Assembly (NCBI GenBank): GCA_045598975.1
Contig: JAZRVE010000003.1
Coordinates: 1-45,158 of the forward strand
Length of the DNA: 45,158 nucleotides
Reading direction: 5' to 3'
DNA from: UMGS882 sp045598975
GTDB taxonomy: Bacteria > Bacillota > Clostridia > Oscillospirales > CAG-382
Of the stretch, positions 1 to 7,575 are shown in pieces (within the stretch, counting starts at the first letter, position 1; each line of letters opens with the position of its first letter). A program made the position numbers and the translations under genes. Below the pieces are notes generated by a model, which was given only the letters and a program-made list of their open reading frames with translations, was not told where the DNA came from and did not search any database.

Positions 1-328
1 CGACGAAAAGAGGCACAAAGCCGGGTAGGGACGTATTTAATCATATCATCCCTTTCCGCAAATCATCAGTTTCCGGAAGTACGCCGCCGTTTGTACAATG
101 AAAATCCACCCGAGCCCCCACGGCTCGGGTTTTGAAGATTCCCTCAATGGTGACACTGCGGCAACTCTCTTTCTCCGCCGTAAAGATGCGGCGTATGCCG
201 CCTTTGCGGCGATGGGGTCTCGGGCCATGCCCCGACCGGTCTTTTTGCAACTTTTTCGTCCGCACGAAAAAGTTGAGCGTTTCCCCGCGCCGCACCGCGG
301 CGCAATATGGGTGAAGCGGCACGCTTCT
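1..328 (-). repeat. Structured intergenic repeat, copy A (reads on the minus strand)
   Basis: Non-coding stretch running from the stop codon of the NagB-ROK gene to the window edge. Read on the minus strand it begins with a small hairpin (GAAGCG-TGC-CGCTTC, then ACCCA), followed by a GC hairpin at about 282-302, a stem with A/T-rich arms at 249-278, a GC hairpin at 219-240, a long compound stem at 168-205 and a terminator-like hairpin at 112-134. It then enters a conserved block (1-98) that matches 31735-31833 closely. The same order of elements occurs in copies at 19899-20319 and 31533-32020. The open frames crossing it are antisense or spurious. The left end is cut by the window. Confidence 0.8.
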
Positions 329-1924
329 TTACAGCATGGCTGCGCCGAGCGCACCGGCATCGTTCTGCAATTCCGAAATGCGGATCGGCACGTCGGTGTG
401 CAGTTTTTCACGAAGCGGAGTAAGCAGTCCCTCGCCCTCTTTGGTGATGCCGCCGGCAAGAATGATGGCGTCCGGTCCGAAAATGTTGGCGAGACTGTCG
501 ATACCGACCGCAAGATAATTCAGATACTGATCGAATACGGCTTTCGCCACCTCACAGCCCTCGTTCATCGCCTGAAAGATGAGAAGCCCGTTGAGCTTGC
601 CGTTTTCTCTGTATATTTCGGCAAGACGGCTGTCGGGATTCGCCTTTGCCGCCGCTTCCCCCTGCCGCGAGAAGGCACCGACCGACGCATACTGCTCCCA
701 GCAACCCTTCTGTCCGCAGGGACACGGCAGTCCGTCGTGCGCATCCACGATGATATGCCCGATCTCGCCCATGCTGTTCTCGCCTCGGCAGATGCGGTGA
801 TTCATGATGATGCCGCCGCCGACGCCTGTGCCGAGCGTGACGAGCACGATGTTTTCGCAGTCACGCCCCGTGCCGAACTCCGCTTCGCCGAGCGCCGCGC
901 AGTTGGCGTCGTTATCGACGGTCACCGGAAGACCGGTGCGCTCCCCGAGCTCTTTTTCGAGCGCAAGGTCGGAAAACGGCAGGTTGACGGCATTGACAAG
1001 CCCCTTCTTGATGCGTCCCGGCGTGCCGACACCGGCGGTCTTGATGGAATACTTTTTCGTGATCTTTTCGCACTCCGTCGTAATGTCGGACAGAATCTTT
1101 TCCGCCGTATCCGCCGTTTCGATGGTGTTCTTATACTTGATCTGCTTGCTGTCGACCACGGCGAATTTGATATACGTCCCGCCGATGTCGATGCCGAGTC
1201 GGGCGCCGGTGTAGGCGTCCTTATCGCAGATGAGCACCACGTCGGGATGCGTTTTGAGCATGGTGGCGGGTACTTCGGTATCAATGCCGTCGGCAAGAAG
1301 CTTTGCCACAACACGGCTCTTGGAAGCGCCGCTGGCAAGCAGAATGATCTTTTTGGCTTTCAGAATGGTCGAAATGCCCATGGTGAGCGCCTGCTTGGGC
1401 ACGTCGTCAAACGAATCGAAAAAGCGGGAGTTCGCCTTGATGGTGTTCTCGGTAAGATCGGTCAGGTGCGTCGCCGTGCTGAGCGTGGCGTCCGGCTCGT
1501 TGAAGCCGATGTGCCCGTTCTGCCCGATGCCGAGGATTTGCAGGTCGATGCCGCCGCATTCCCGGATGATCTGCTCGTACCGGCGGCATTCCTCTTCGGG
1601 ATCCGTTGCTTCACCGTTTGGCAGATGCGTGTTCTCCGGCTTGATATTGATGGAAGAAAACAGGTTTTCCCACATGAAATGGTAGTAACTCTGCTCATTG
1701 CTCCTCTTTATGGGATAGTATTCGTCAAGATTGACCGATTGCACCTCGGAAAAATCGACATCCTCCTTCTTATACATCCGGATCAGTTCTTTATACATTC
1801 CGACGGGCGTTGAGCCCGTGGCAAGTCCCAGAACGCTTTCCGGCTTTAAGATCACCTGGCTGGCAACCAGCTTCGCCGCTTTTTTAGACAGTTCTTCGTA
1901 GTTTTCGCATACAATGACACGCAT
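329..1924 (-). CDS. nagB: Fused glucosamine-6-phosphate deaminase (NagB) and ROK-family sugar kinase
   Basis: 531-residue two-domain protein. Residues 1-240 are a complete NagB, which converts glucosamine-6-phosphate to fructose-6-phosphate and ammonia; GLATGSTP (33-40), NLDEYY (65-70) and GIGQNGHIGFNEP (132-144) are its hallmark motifs. Residues 242-531 are a complete ROK kinase, with DIGGT (246-250) for ATP binding, DNDAN (337-341), GEIGH (386-390) and the zinc motif CPCGQKGC (401-408). There is almost no linker. An in-frame ATG nine bases further upstream directly abuts GGAGG, so the second ATG, nine bases from GGAGG (1934-1938), is the better start and also fits the usual NagB N-terminus. 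The two activities would be consecutive if the kinase acts on glucosamine; N-acetylglucosamine or glucose are alternatives. Monocistronic, with its own promoter. Confidence 0.93.
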   Translation of the reverse strand: MRVIVCENYEELSKKAAKLVASQVILKPESVLGLATGSTPVGMYKELIRMYKKEDVDFSEVQSVNLDEYYPIKRSNEQSYYHFMWENLFSSINIKPENTHLPNGEATDPEEECRRYEQIIRECGGIDLQILGIGQNGHIGFNEPDATLSTATHLTDLTENTIKANSRFFDSFDDVPKQALTMGISTILKAKKIILLASGASKSRVVAKLLADGIDTEVPATMLKTHPDVVLICDKDAYTGARLGIDIGGTYIKFAVVDSKQIKYKNTIETADTAEKILSDITTECEKITKKYSIKTAGVGTPGRIKKGLVNAVNLPFSDLALEKELGERTGLPVTVDNDANCAALGEAEFGTGRDCENIVLVTLGTGVGGGIIMNHRICRGENSMGEIGHIIVDAHDGLPCPCGQKGCWEQYASVGAFSRQGEAAAKANPDSRLAEIYRENGKLNGLLIFQAMNEGCEVAKAVFDQYLNYLAVGIDSLANIFGPDAIILAGGITKEGEGLLTPLREKLHTDVPIRISELQNDAGALGAAML

Positions 1925-1959
1925 GGTCCGCATCCTCCGTTTTTTGAATTTCCATTTTC

Positions 1960-1988
1960 ATTGTACCGTTTTTTTTGCCGAAAGTCAA
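1960..1988 (-). promoter_or_regulatory. Promoter of the NagB-ROK gene
   Basis: On the minus strand TTGACT (1988-1983) and TACAAT (1965-1960) are 17 bp apart, about 35 bases before the start codon. The arrangement fits a housekeeping SigA promoter. No NagR/GntR-type operator was recognised. Confidence 0.75.
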
Positions 1989-2102
1989 GGGCTTTTTCGG
2001 CAGTTTTTCTTTTATTTTCCCGTTTTTTTTACGCTCCGTCCCGTCGTGAAAAAGATTGCGCTTTGTTCAAAATACGGACATGAAAAAATCATATTTTTTT
2101 CC

Positions 2103-2108
2103 TATAAT
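2103..2108 (+). promoter_or_regulatory. Likely -10 element for the dCMP deaminase operon
   Basis: A perfect TATAAT lies 65 bases before the dCMP deaminase start in an AT-rich stretch. The -35 position holds only a weak ATGAAA (2080-2085, 17 bp spacing), so the assignment rests mainly on the -10 box. Confidence 0.4.
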
Positions 2109-2172
2109 ATTAAATAGTGCTTAATATGGGTTTGTGTAAGTATATCACGGGTATGACACGGAGGACTTTGCT

Positions 2173-2661
2173 ATGGATCGCATCACCAAGGAGAACTATT
2201 ATCTCGACATTGCCGCCACCGTCGCCGAACGTTCGACCTGTCTGCGCAAAAAATACGGCGCCATCCTCGTCAAAAACGACGTCATCATCGCCACCGGCTA
2301 CAACGGCGCCCCACGCGGACGCAAAAACTGCTGTGATCTCGGCTGCTGTACACGCGACGAGATGAACATCCCCCGCGGCGAGCGCTACGAGATGTGCCGC
2401 TCGGTACACGCCGAAATGAACTGCATCATCAGCGCCTCCCGCGAGCAGATGCTCGACAGCACGCTGTATCTTGTCGGCATCGACGCCAAAAACGGCGAGC
2501 TCATCCCCGATTCCTGCTCCTGCATGATGTGCAAGCGCGCCGTTCTCAACGCCGGCATCCGCGAGGTCATCGTACGAAACTCCCCCGAGCGCTTCACCGT
2601 TTACCCCACCGACGAGTGGATCGAAAACGATGACAGCCTGAGCGGAAAATTCGGATATTGA
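2173..2661 (+). CDS. comEB: Deoxycytidylate (dCMP) deaminase, ComEB-like
   Basis: 162-residue zinc-dependent cytidine/deoxycytidylate deaminase, forming dUMP from dCMP for dTTP synthesis. The catalytic HAEMN motif (79-83) supplies one zinc ligand and the catalytic glutamate; the other ligands are a C-x2-C pair (117-120). The cysteine-rich stretch CCDLGCC (53-59) resembles the extra metal-binding insert of ComEB/T4-type dCMP deaminases. GGAGG eight bases before the ATG fixes the start. It is the first gene of a forward operon; the phosphatase gene begins 22 bases after its stop. Confidence 0.9.
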   Translation: MDRITKENYYLDIAATVAERSTCLRKKYGAILVKNDVIIATGYNGAPRGRKNCCDLGCCTRDEMNIPRGERYEMCRSVHAEMNCIISASREQMLDSTLYLVGIDAKNGELIPDSCSCMMCKRAVLNAGIREVIVRNSPERFTVYPTDEWIENDDSLSGKFGY

Positions 2662-2683
2662 CCGAAAAAACAAAGGGGCATAT

Positions 2684-3118
2684 ATGAAAAAATTCTTATT
2701 CGTCTGCACCGGCAACACCTGCCGCAGTCCCATGGCAATGGCGGTCTTCAACAGCCTTTGCCGTGAAAAGGACATTCCGGCGGAGGCTTTTTCCGCCGGG
2801 CTTCACACCGAATTCGGGCTTCCCTATTCGCAGGACGCCGTCGCGGCGCTCGCCGAGACCGGCATCTCGCTTGCCGGCTCCTCCCGCCCGCTTTCTCCGG
2901 AACTGCTCGAGGAATGCGACTGCATTTTCGGTCTGACCTACGCCATCAGCACGTCGCTCGTCGCGGCGTTCCCGACCTGTTCCGACAAGATCTACCGCTT
3001 TCCCGCAGAGGTTTCCGATCCCTTCGGCGGGGATCTCGCGGTTTACAGACGCTGTCTCACCCATATCACGGAGGGCATCGGGAAGATCATCGACGCCGTA
3101 CAGGCGGGCAAGCTATGA
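2684..3118 (+). CDS. Low-molecular-weight protein phosphatase, protein-arginine phosphatase (YwlE) type
   Basis: 144 residues, normal length for the LMW-PTP family. The phosphate loop C8-T-G-N-T-C-R14-S is at the N-terminus and the general-acid DP pair lies near residue 110 (SDPFGG). The residue before the second loop cysteine is threonine (T12); in Bacillus YwlE the equivalent threonine selects phosphoarginine, whereas tyrosine phosphatases carry a bulky hydrophobic residue there. I therefore infer removal of McsB-type arginine phosphorylation; tyrosine phosphatase activity is the alternative. Its stop codon overlaps the rimI start (ATGA), so the two are probably translationally coupled. Confidence 0.88.
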   Translation: MKKFLFVCTGNTCRSPMAMAVFNSLCREKDIPAEAFSAGLHTEFGLPYSQDAVAALAETGISLAGSSRPLSPELLEECDCIFGLTYAISTSLVAAFPTCSDKIYRFPAEVSDPFGGDLAVYRRCLTHITEGIGKIIDAVQAGKL

Positions 3119-3552
3119 TCACCGTCATACGCGAAGCGCACCCGTATCTTGCCGCCGTCGCGGCGCTTGAAAAAGAGTGCTTTGCCGAGCCGTGGAGCGA
3201 AAACACGCTTGCCGGTTTTCTTGATTTTCCTTTCAACGGCGCGTTTGTCGCCCTGTGCGGCGACGTTTTCGCCGGCTACGTCACCTTCTCGCTTTCGCCG
3301 GACGACGTACAGATCGCGAACGTCGCCGTGTCAACCGCTTTTCGCCGACGCGGCGTCGCCTCGGCTCTGTTAAAAGAGCTTATACGCCTTGCCGAAGAAA
3401 AAGAACGGACGCGGCTGACACTGGAAGTGCGTACCTCCAACGTGCCCGCCATCGCCCTTTACAAAGCATCCGGCTTTTTTGAAGCGGGGCTTCGCCGCCG
3501 CTTTTACACGCATCCCGTCGAAGACGCGCTTCTGCTGAATTATGAATTATAA
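3115..3552 (+). CDS. rimI: RimI-like GNAT N-acetyltransferase
   Basis: 145-residue GNAT acetyltransferase similar to RimI, which acetylates the N-terminus of ribosomal protein bS18. The acetyl-CoA loop is the R-R-R-G-V-A-S segment in the middle of the protein, and the C-terminal SNVPAIALYKASGFF segment is the typical RimI motif B. The frame is open further upstream, but the ATG at 3115 overlaps the preceding stop codon (ATGA) and gives family length, so coupled reinitiation is expected. It sits directly before tsaD, a common Firmicutes arrangement; TsaB and TsaE, often present in that cluster, are not in the window. Confidence 0.9.
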   Translation: MITVIREAHPYLAAVAALEKECFAEPWSENTLAGFLDFPFNGAFVALCGDVFAGYVTFSLSPDDVQIANVAVSTAFRRRGVASALLKELIRLAEEKERTRLTLEVRTSNVPAIALYKASGFFEAGLRRRFYTHPVEDALLLNYEL

Positions 3553-3591
3553 ACGCGGCATTACGAATAATACCGTATATCGGAGTCAATC

Positions 3592-4626
3592 ATGAACATT
3601 CTCGCCATTGAATCCTCCTGCGACGAAACCGCCGCCTCTGTCGTCCGCGACGGCAGGACCGTGCTGTCGAGCGTCGTCGCTTCTCAGATCGACATACACG
3701 CCCTCTACGGCGGCGTCGTCCCCGAGATCGCCTCCCGTGCCCACACGGAAGCCATCCACTCGCTGACCGCGCAGGCGCTTGCCGACGCTCATCTTTCGGC
3801 ACGCGACCTTACCGCCGTCGCCGTGACCAACCGTCCCGGGCTTATCGGGGCGCTTCTCGTCGGCGTCAGCTTCGCCAAGGGCTTTGCCTACGCGAACGAT
3901 CTTCCGCTTGTGCCCGTTCATCACATCCGCGGGCACATCGCCGCCAACTATACGCATTACAACGGCACCGATGCCGCGCTTCTCGAACCGCCCTTCACGG
4001 CGCTCGTCATGTCCGGCGGACACACCTCTCTCATCAACGTGAGCTCCTACACCGATTTTTCGCTTCTCGGCGCGACGCGTGACGACGCCGCCGGAGAAGC
4101 CTTCGACAAGGTCGCCCGCCTTATCGGGCTCGCCTATCCGGGCGGCGCCAAAATGGACAGGCTCGCCGAAAGCGGAAACCCGGACGCCATCCGTTTTCCC
4201 GAAACGCGCCTCGACAGCCCCTACGATTTTTCCTTTTCGGGGCTCAAAACCGCCGCCATCAACTATCTGCACAACGCCGACCAGCTCGGAACGCCCATCG
4301 TCAAGGCGGACGTCGCCGCCTCCTTTACCGCCGCCGTCTGCCGGGAGATCACGGCGCGGCTTACGGCGCTGTTCCGCTCCCCCACGGATTTTCCCACGCG
4401 CCGTCTGGTGCTTGCCGGCGGGGTTTCCGCCAACAGCCATCTGCGCTCCCACATCGCCGCCCTCTGCGAAAAGCACGGTGTGACGCTCTTCTGCCCGCCG
4501 CTTTCCCTCTGCGGCGACAACGCCGTCATGATCGCTTCGCAGGGCTACTATGAATTTATCGGCAAGGCCGCCGATTTCCGCGACTATGCGCTCAACGCCT
4601 GCGCGACGGCGGACGTCGCGGAATGA
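3592..4626 (+). CDS. tsaD: tRNA N6-adenosine threonylcarbamoyltransferase TsaD
   Basis: 344 residues, full family length. TsaD transfers the threonylcarbamoyl group from TC-AMP to A37 of ANN-decoding tRNAs (t6A), working with TsaB and TsaE. The ASKHA fold is evident from the start (ESSCDET) and the metal-binding histidines H111 and H115 are in the segment HHIRGH. MSGGHT, YPGG and the late AGGVSANS motif complete the site. GGAG (3582-3585) precedes the ATG by six bases. TcdA, which converts t6A to its cyclic form, is also in this window at 16496-17284. Confidence 0.96.
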   Translation: MNILAIESSCDETAASVVRDGRTVLSSVVASQIDIHALYGGVVPEIASRAHTEAIHSLTAQALADAHLSARDLTAVAVTNRPGLIGALLVGVSFAKGFAYANDLPLVPVHHIRGHIAANYTHYNGTDAALLEPPFTALVMSGGHTSLINVSSYTDFSLLGATRDDAAGEAFDKVARLIGLAYPGGAKMDRLAESGNPDAIRFPETRLDSPYDFSFSGLKTAAINYLHNADQLGTPIVKADVAASFTAAVCREITARLTALFRSPTDFPTRRLVLAGGVSANSHLRSHIAALCEKHGVTLFCPPLSLCGDNAVMIASQGYYEFIGKAADFRDYALNACATADVAE

Positions 4627-4628
4627 GC

Positions 4629-4653
4629 CCGTCAATATCACGGTTTTTGACGG
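4629..4653 (+). terminator. Weak hairpin after tsaD
   Basis: CCGTCAA and TTGACGG form a 7-bp stem with an 11-base loop just downstream of tsaD, followed by GAATTTTG. The T-run is poor, so this may only be a partial terminator or a 3'-end stabiliser. Confidence 0.4.
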
Positions 4654-4725
4654 TGAATTTTGTGCAAAAACACGATTTTTCCGTCTTCCGAATTTGACAT
4701 AATTCCGTTCCTGCTACGGTGCGGA

Positions 4726-4744
4726 TTTTCACAATCTGTGAAAA
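4726..4744. promoter_or_regulatory. 19-bp perfect inverted repeat upstream of rex
   Basis: TTTTCACA-ATC-TGTGAAAA is a perfect 8-3-8 palindrome about 200 bases before the rex start. It resembles Rex or CRP/FNR half-sites (TGTGA), but the half-site orientation is the reverse of the classical Rex operator (TTGTGA...TCACAA). An operator, possibly for Rex autoregulation, is an inference. Confidence 0.45.
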
Positions 4745-4790
4745 CCAAACAAAAATCCGCGGGAATAAGACCTTTTTCGACAGAAAAAGC

Positions 4791-4819
4791 TGTTGATAAC
4801 CCTGTGGATATGTTGATAA
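4791..4819 (+). promoter_or_regulatory. Cluster of three DnaA-box-like 9-mers upstream of rex
   Basis: TGTTGATAA (4791-4799), TGTGGATAT (4803-4811) and TGTTGATAA (4811-4819) lie head to tail. Each differs by one base from the DnaA box TGTGGATAA. They sit in an AT-rich non-coding stretch with the palindrome ATGTAAACAT-like sequence just after. The rest of 4627-4945 holds no gene. DnaA binding or simple AT-rich coincidence are both possible. Confidence 0.4.
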
Positions 4820-4945
4820 TTATGTAAACATATGCATACCGCGGCACATCATCCTTCAAATTGTTCACAAAATCCTGTTGATTTTCGGTATTCTGTCCGG
4901 CGACGCCTTTTCCGGCTTTGCCGCAACCGAAGAAAGGAGCTTCCC

Positions 4946-5593
4946 ATGAATATTTCCGAATCCGGCAAGGGCAAGCGCATCTCCAACGCCGTTATCCGCC
5001 GTCTGCCCCGCTATTACCGCTACTTAAAAGAACTGCTCGCCGCCGACATCTACCGCATCTCGTCGCACGAGCTCTCCGAGCGGATGCACCTGACGGCTTC
5101 GCAGATCCGACAGGACCTCAACTGCTTCGGCGGCTTCGGTCAGCAGGGCTACGGCTACAACGTCGAGTACCTGTGCGGCGAGATCTCGAAAATTCTCGGC
5201 GTCGACAAAGGCTACACCGCCGTCATCGTCGGCGTCGGCAACCTCGGACGCGCCCTCATCGGAACGCCCATGTTCGAGAAACGCGGGGGATCGGGCGAAG
5301 GGCTCTTTGACGGGAACGAGGACGTCGTCGGGAAGACCTACGGAAATCTCACCGTACGCCCGGCAAGCGAGCTCGCCTCCTTCTGCCGGGATCGCGGCAT
5401 TTCCATCGCCATCCTCACACTGCCGAGGACTGCCGTTCCCGAAACGGCACGCATGCTCGCCGAAAGCGGCGTGCGCGGGCTATGGAATTTTTCTAACGCC
5501 GAACTCTCTCTGCCGGACTTCCCCGGCGTCATCATCGAAAACGTGCACATGGGCGATTCGCTCATGGCGCTGTGCTACCGCCTTTCCGAGTGA
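4946..5593 (+). CDS. rex: Redox-sensing transcriptional repressor Rex
   Basis: 215 residues, family length. The N-terminal winged helix (about 1-80) contains the signature SERMHLTASQIRQDL followed by FGGFGQQGYGY. The C-terminal NAD(H)-binding Rossmann domain starts with VIVGVGNLGRAL (about 93-104). Rex represses fermentation and respiration genes when NAD+ is high and leaves DNA when NADH rises. AAGGAG six bases before the ATG at 4946 fixes the start; the frame is open upstream but lacks a ribosome site. It is preceded by a 319-base non-coding region containing an operator-like palindrome, so autoregulation is plausible. Confidence 0.95.
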   Translation: MNISESGKGKRISNAVIRRLPRYYRYLKELLAADIYRISSHELSERMHLTASQIRQDLNCFGGFGQQGYGYNVEYLCGEISKILGVDKGYTAVIVGVGNLGRALIGTPMFEKRGGSGEGLFDGNEDVVGKTYGNLTVRPASELASFCRDRGISIAILTLPRTAVPETARMLAESGVRGLWNFSNAELSLPDFPGVIIENVHMGDSLMALCYRLSE

Positions 5594-5631
5594 TCGGGAT
5601 CGGGTGAACGCACCGTGAAAGCGCAAAATGA

Positions 5632-5668
5632 GCGTGAGGGAAGCACCCTCACGCCGCAGACGTTTTTC
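5632..5668. terminator. Hairpin between convergent rex and the DUF6062-like gene
   Basis: GCGTGAGGG (5632-5640) pairs perfectly with CCCTCACGC (5646-5654), followed after eight bases by a T-rich run on the plus strand. It probably ends rex transcripts and may also serve the convergent gene. Confidence 0.6.
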
Positions 5669-5670
5669 TT

Positions 5671-6372
5671 TTATTTTTCCTCGGGTTGTCCGGAGCACAG
5701 AAAAGCAATGGCACGTTCGGGCGCGTTTTTGGCGTTGCCCCACGGCTCGTTTTCGTACCGGTAATCGAACTTTTTGCAGAACCACGACACATCCTCCGCA
5801 AGCGACGTTTCATACGCCTCCTGCACGGTATGCAGCGTCTCTGTCAGCGCGGCGTACGATTTTTTGTCGAGTTTTGCCGCGGCACCGAGAAGCCGTGCCG
5901 TATGCGGCAGGCAGAAATACGGCTGTTTGCCGGTAAGCTCGCGGAAGGACGGCTCCTTTTCCCACAGATACACCGCCGTCGCGAGCATTTTGGAGAACTT
6001 CTCCTCCACCCGCTCGCAGATATAACAGCTTTCCGAGAGAGCGCGGATGGCTTCCGCCGCCTTGACGCTTGCATCCTTTTCGCCGAACAGCGCTTTTTTA
6101 TGTATCGCCGTTTTCTCCCTCTGGCAGGCGAGATGGCTTTCCAGCATGAGCGCCAGGCTCAACCGGTTTCCTTTTTCGAGCATCATGCCGTAGTGGCGGC
6201 GGCAGAAGCCCTTTTCGTTGGTCTTGATGCGCACGTCCGGTTCCATCATGGACGCCCCCATGACAAGATCACGCTCCGTCTCTTCCAGATTCCGATACAG
6301 CCGGCAGAACGGACAGCCCTCTTCCGCGGAAAAGGCCTCCGTCACCGGGATGGTATAGATTTTTTCTTCCAT
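5671..6372 (-). CDS. Cysteine-rich cytosolic protein, DUF6062-like
   Basis: 233 residues, no signal peptide or membrane segment. It starts MEEKIYTIPVTEAF and contains four cysteine/histidine motifs: CPFC, then FCRRHYG, later CYIC, then FCLPH. They look like two repeats of C-x2-C ... C-x2-H metal-binding units, suggesting zinc or another metal. This matches my memory of the DUF6062 family, common in Clostridia and without known function; no search was possible. GAGGTG (6378-6383) places the start at 6372; further upstream in-frame codons lack a ribosome site. Convergent with rex. Confidence 0.65.
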   Translation of the reverse strand: MEEKIYTIPVTEAFSAEEGCPFCRLYRNLEETERDLVMGASMMEPDVRIKTNEKGFCRRHYGMMLEKGNRLSLALMLESHLACQREKTAIHKKALFGEKDASVKAAEAIRALSESCYICERVEEKFSKMLATAVYLWEKEPSFRELTGKQPYFCLPHTARLLGAAAKLDKKSYAALTETLHTVQEAYETSLAEDVSWFCKKFDYRYENEPWGNAKNAPERAIAFLCSGQPEEK

Positions 6373-6458
6373 TGCCGCACCTCTGTTCCCGTTTCTGCTT
6401 TTTATTCTATCATATTTTCCCCGATAAATCAACACTTTTCTCTCAGAAAGGGCTTACT

Positions 6459-7085
6459 ATGAACGCCGATTCCCTCACCAACATCGCTTTCCGCTGCCCC
6501 TACTGCGGTGCCGTCATTTCCGCCTCCGTGAGTCCGCATATGCTTGCCGGCTCCTTTAAGGCGGAATGCATCCAGTGTCACAAATCCGCCCTTACCCTCT
6601 CGCTCGTGCAAAACAGCGTGCGTCTTTCGGTGCCCTGCCTCGTCTGCCCGCACCCGCACCCCTTTTCCGTTGACGCCGACACCTTCTTTTCCAAGGATAT
6701 CCTCACCCTGCCGTGCTCCTTTTCGGGCATCGACGTCTGCTATATCGGAACCGACGAGGACAAGCTCGAGGACGCCGTCGACAGCACTGAATCGCTCATC
6801 ATGGACTTACTTGCCGACGACCGCGACGACGAAAACGCGCAAAAGCAATCGGATATGCTGGTCGCGGACACCAACGTCGTGCGTGAGGTGCTGTTCGCCC
6901 TCGACGAGCTGACGGCACGGCAGAAGATCATCTGCGGCAAGTGCGCGAGCCATGCCGTCAAGGTACTCATCGACTACGACACCGTCTCGGTGGTATGCAA
7001 GGTCTGCGGCAGGTCGCATTCGCTTCCCGCCCGCACCAAGATCGACGCCAGCGCCGCCATTGATCTCGAAGAACTGACGCTCTGA
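6459..7085 (+). CDS. Zinc-ribbon protein of unknown function
   Basis: 208 residues. N-terminal CPYC...CIQC (about 13-42) is a zinc ribbon, a second CLVC lies near residue 65, and a C-terminal CGKC...CKVC pair (about 168-189) forms another ribbon. The middle holds an acidic stretch rich in Asp/Glu. There is no signal peptide or membrane segment, so it should be cytosolic, possibly nucleic-acid or protein binding. AGAAAGG seven bases before the ATG sets the start. It ends one base before the convergent spoVAC stop codon. I do not recognise the family. Confidence 0.6.
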   Translation: MNADSLTNIAFRCPYCGAVISASVSPHMLAGSFKAECIQCHKSALTLSLVQNSVRLSVPCLVCPHPHPFSVDADTFFSKDILTLPCSFSGIDVCYIGTDEDKLEDAVDSTESLIMDLLADDRDDENAQKQSDMLVADTNVVREVLFALDELTARQKIICGKCASHAVKVLIDYDTVSVVCKVCGRSHSLPARTKIDASAAIDLEELTL

Positions 7086-7086
7086 C

Positions 7087-7545
7087 TTACGTCATCAGAA
7101 AATAGTACACCGCGCCCCACACCACCGACGCGATACTGCCGTACACGATGACGGGTCCCGCGATGGTAAACATTTTGGCGCCGACGCCGAGCACGTACCC
7201 TTCGCTTTTGGCATCAACGGCGCAGGAACACACGGCATTGGCAAAGCCGGTGATGGGAACGAGCGTGCCGGCTTTCGCGAACTTTGCGATTTTATCGTAC
7301 ACGCCGAGCGCGGTGAGCAGGCAGGAAAGAAAGATCAGCCCCACCGGGACGACCGTTTTGACGTTCTCCGGCGAAACGCCGAGTCCCTTTGCCGCGTCGG
7401 AAAGCGCCTGCCCGATACAGCAGATGACGCCGCCGCCGACAAACGCGCCGACGCAGTCCTTTCCCAGCGCCGATGACGGCGCATGCCGGTCGGCATAAGC
7501 ACGGAAGGCTTTCTTTTCTTTCTCGCTGTACTGTCTTTTATCCAT
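7087..7545 (-). CDS. spoVAC: Stage V sporulation protein AC (SpoVAC)
   Basis: 152-residue membrane protein with about four hydrophobic segments, matching SpoVAC, part of the channel that moves dipicolinic acid into the forespore and out at germination. The segments GAFVGGGVICCIGQ and GTLVPITGFANAV are typical of the SpoVAC/SpoVAEB family. The gene is normally followed by spoVAD and spoVAE; here it stands alone between convergent and divergent neighbours. The partners are either elsewhere or lost. GGA nine bases before the ATG is the ribosome site. Confidence 0.88.
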   Translation of the reverse strand: MDKRQYSEKEKKAFRAYADRHAPSSALGKDCVGAFVGGGVICCIGQALSDAAKGLGVSPENVKTVVPVGLIFLSCLLTALGVYDKIAKFAKAGTLVPITGFANAVCSCAVDAKSEGYVLGVGAKMFTIAGPVIVYGSIASVVWGAVYYFLMT

Positions 7546-7575
7546 TTTTCATTTTCCTTTCCACGAGGTATTTTC

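Noticed and set aside
98..1813. A 571-codon plus-strand open frame
   Set aside because: It is antisense to the NagB-ROK gene, which has all family motifs, a promoter and a ribosome site. The frame is open because of GC-rich codon bias on the other strand and has no recognisable domain.
4694..4699. TTGACA upstream of rex as a -35 box
   Set aside because: No acceptable -10 sequence lies 15-19 bp downstream (CGGTGC at 17), so it was not called as a promoter.
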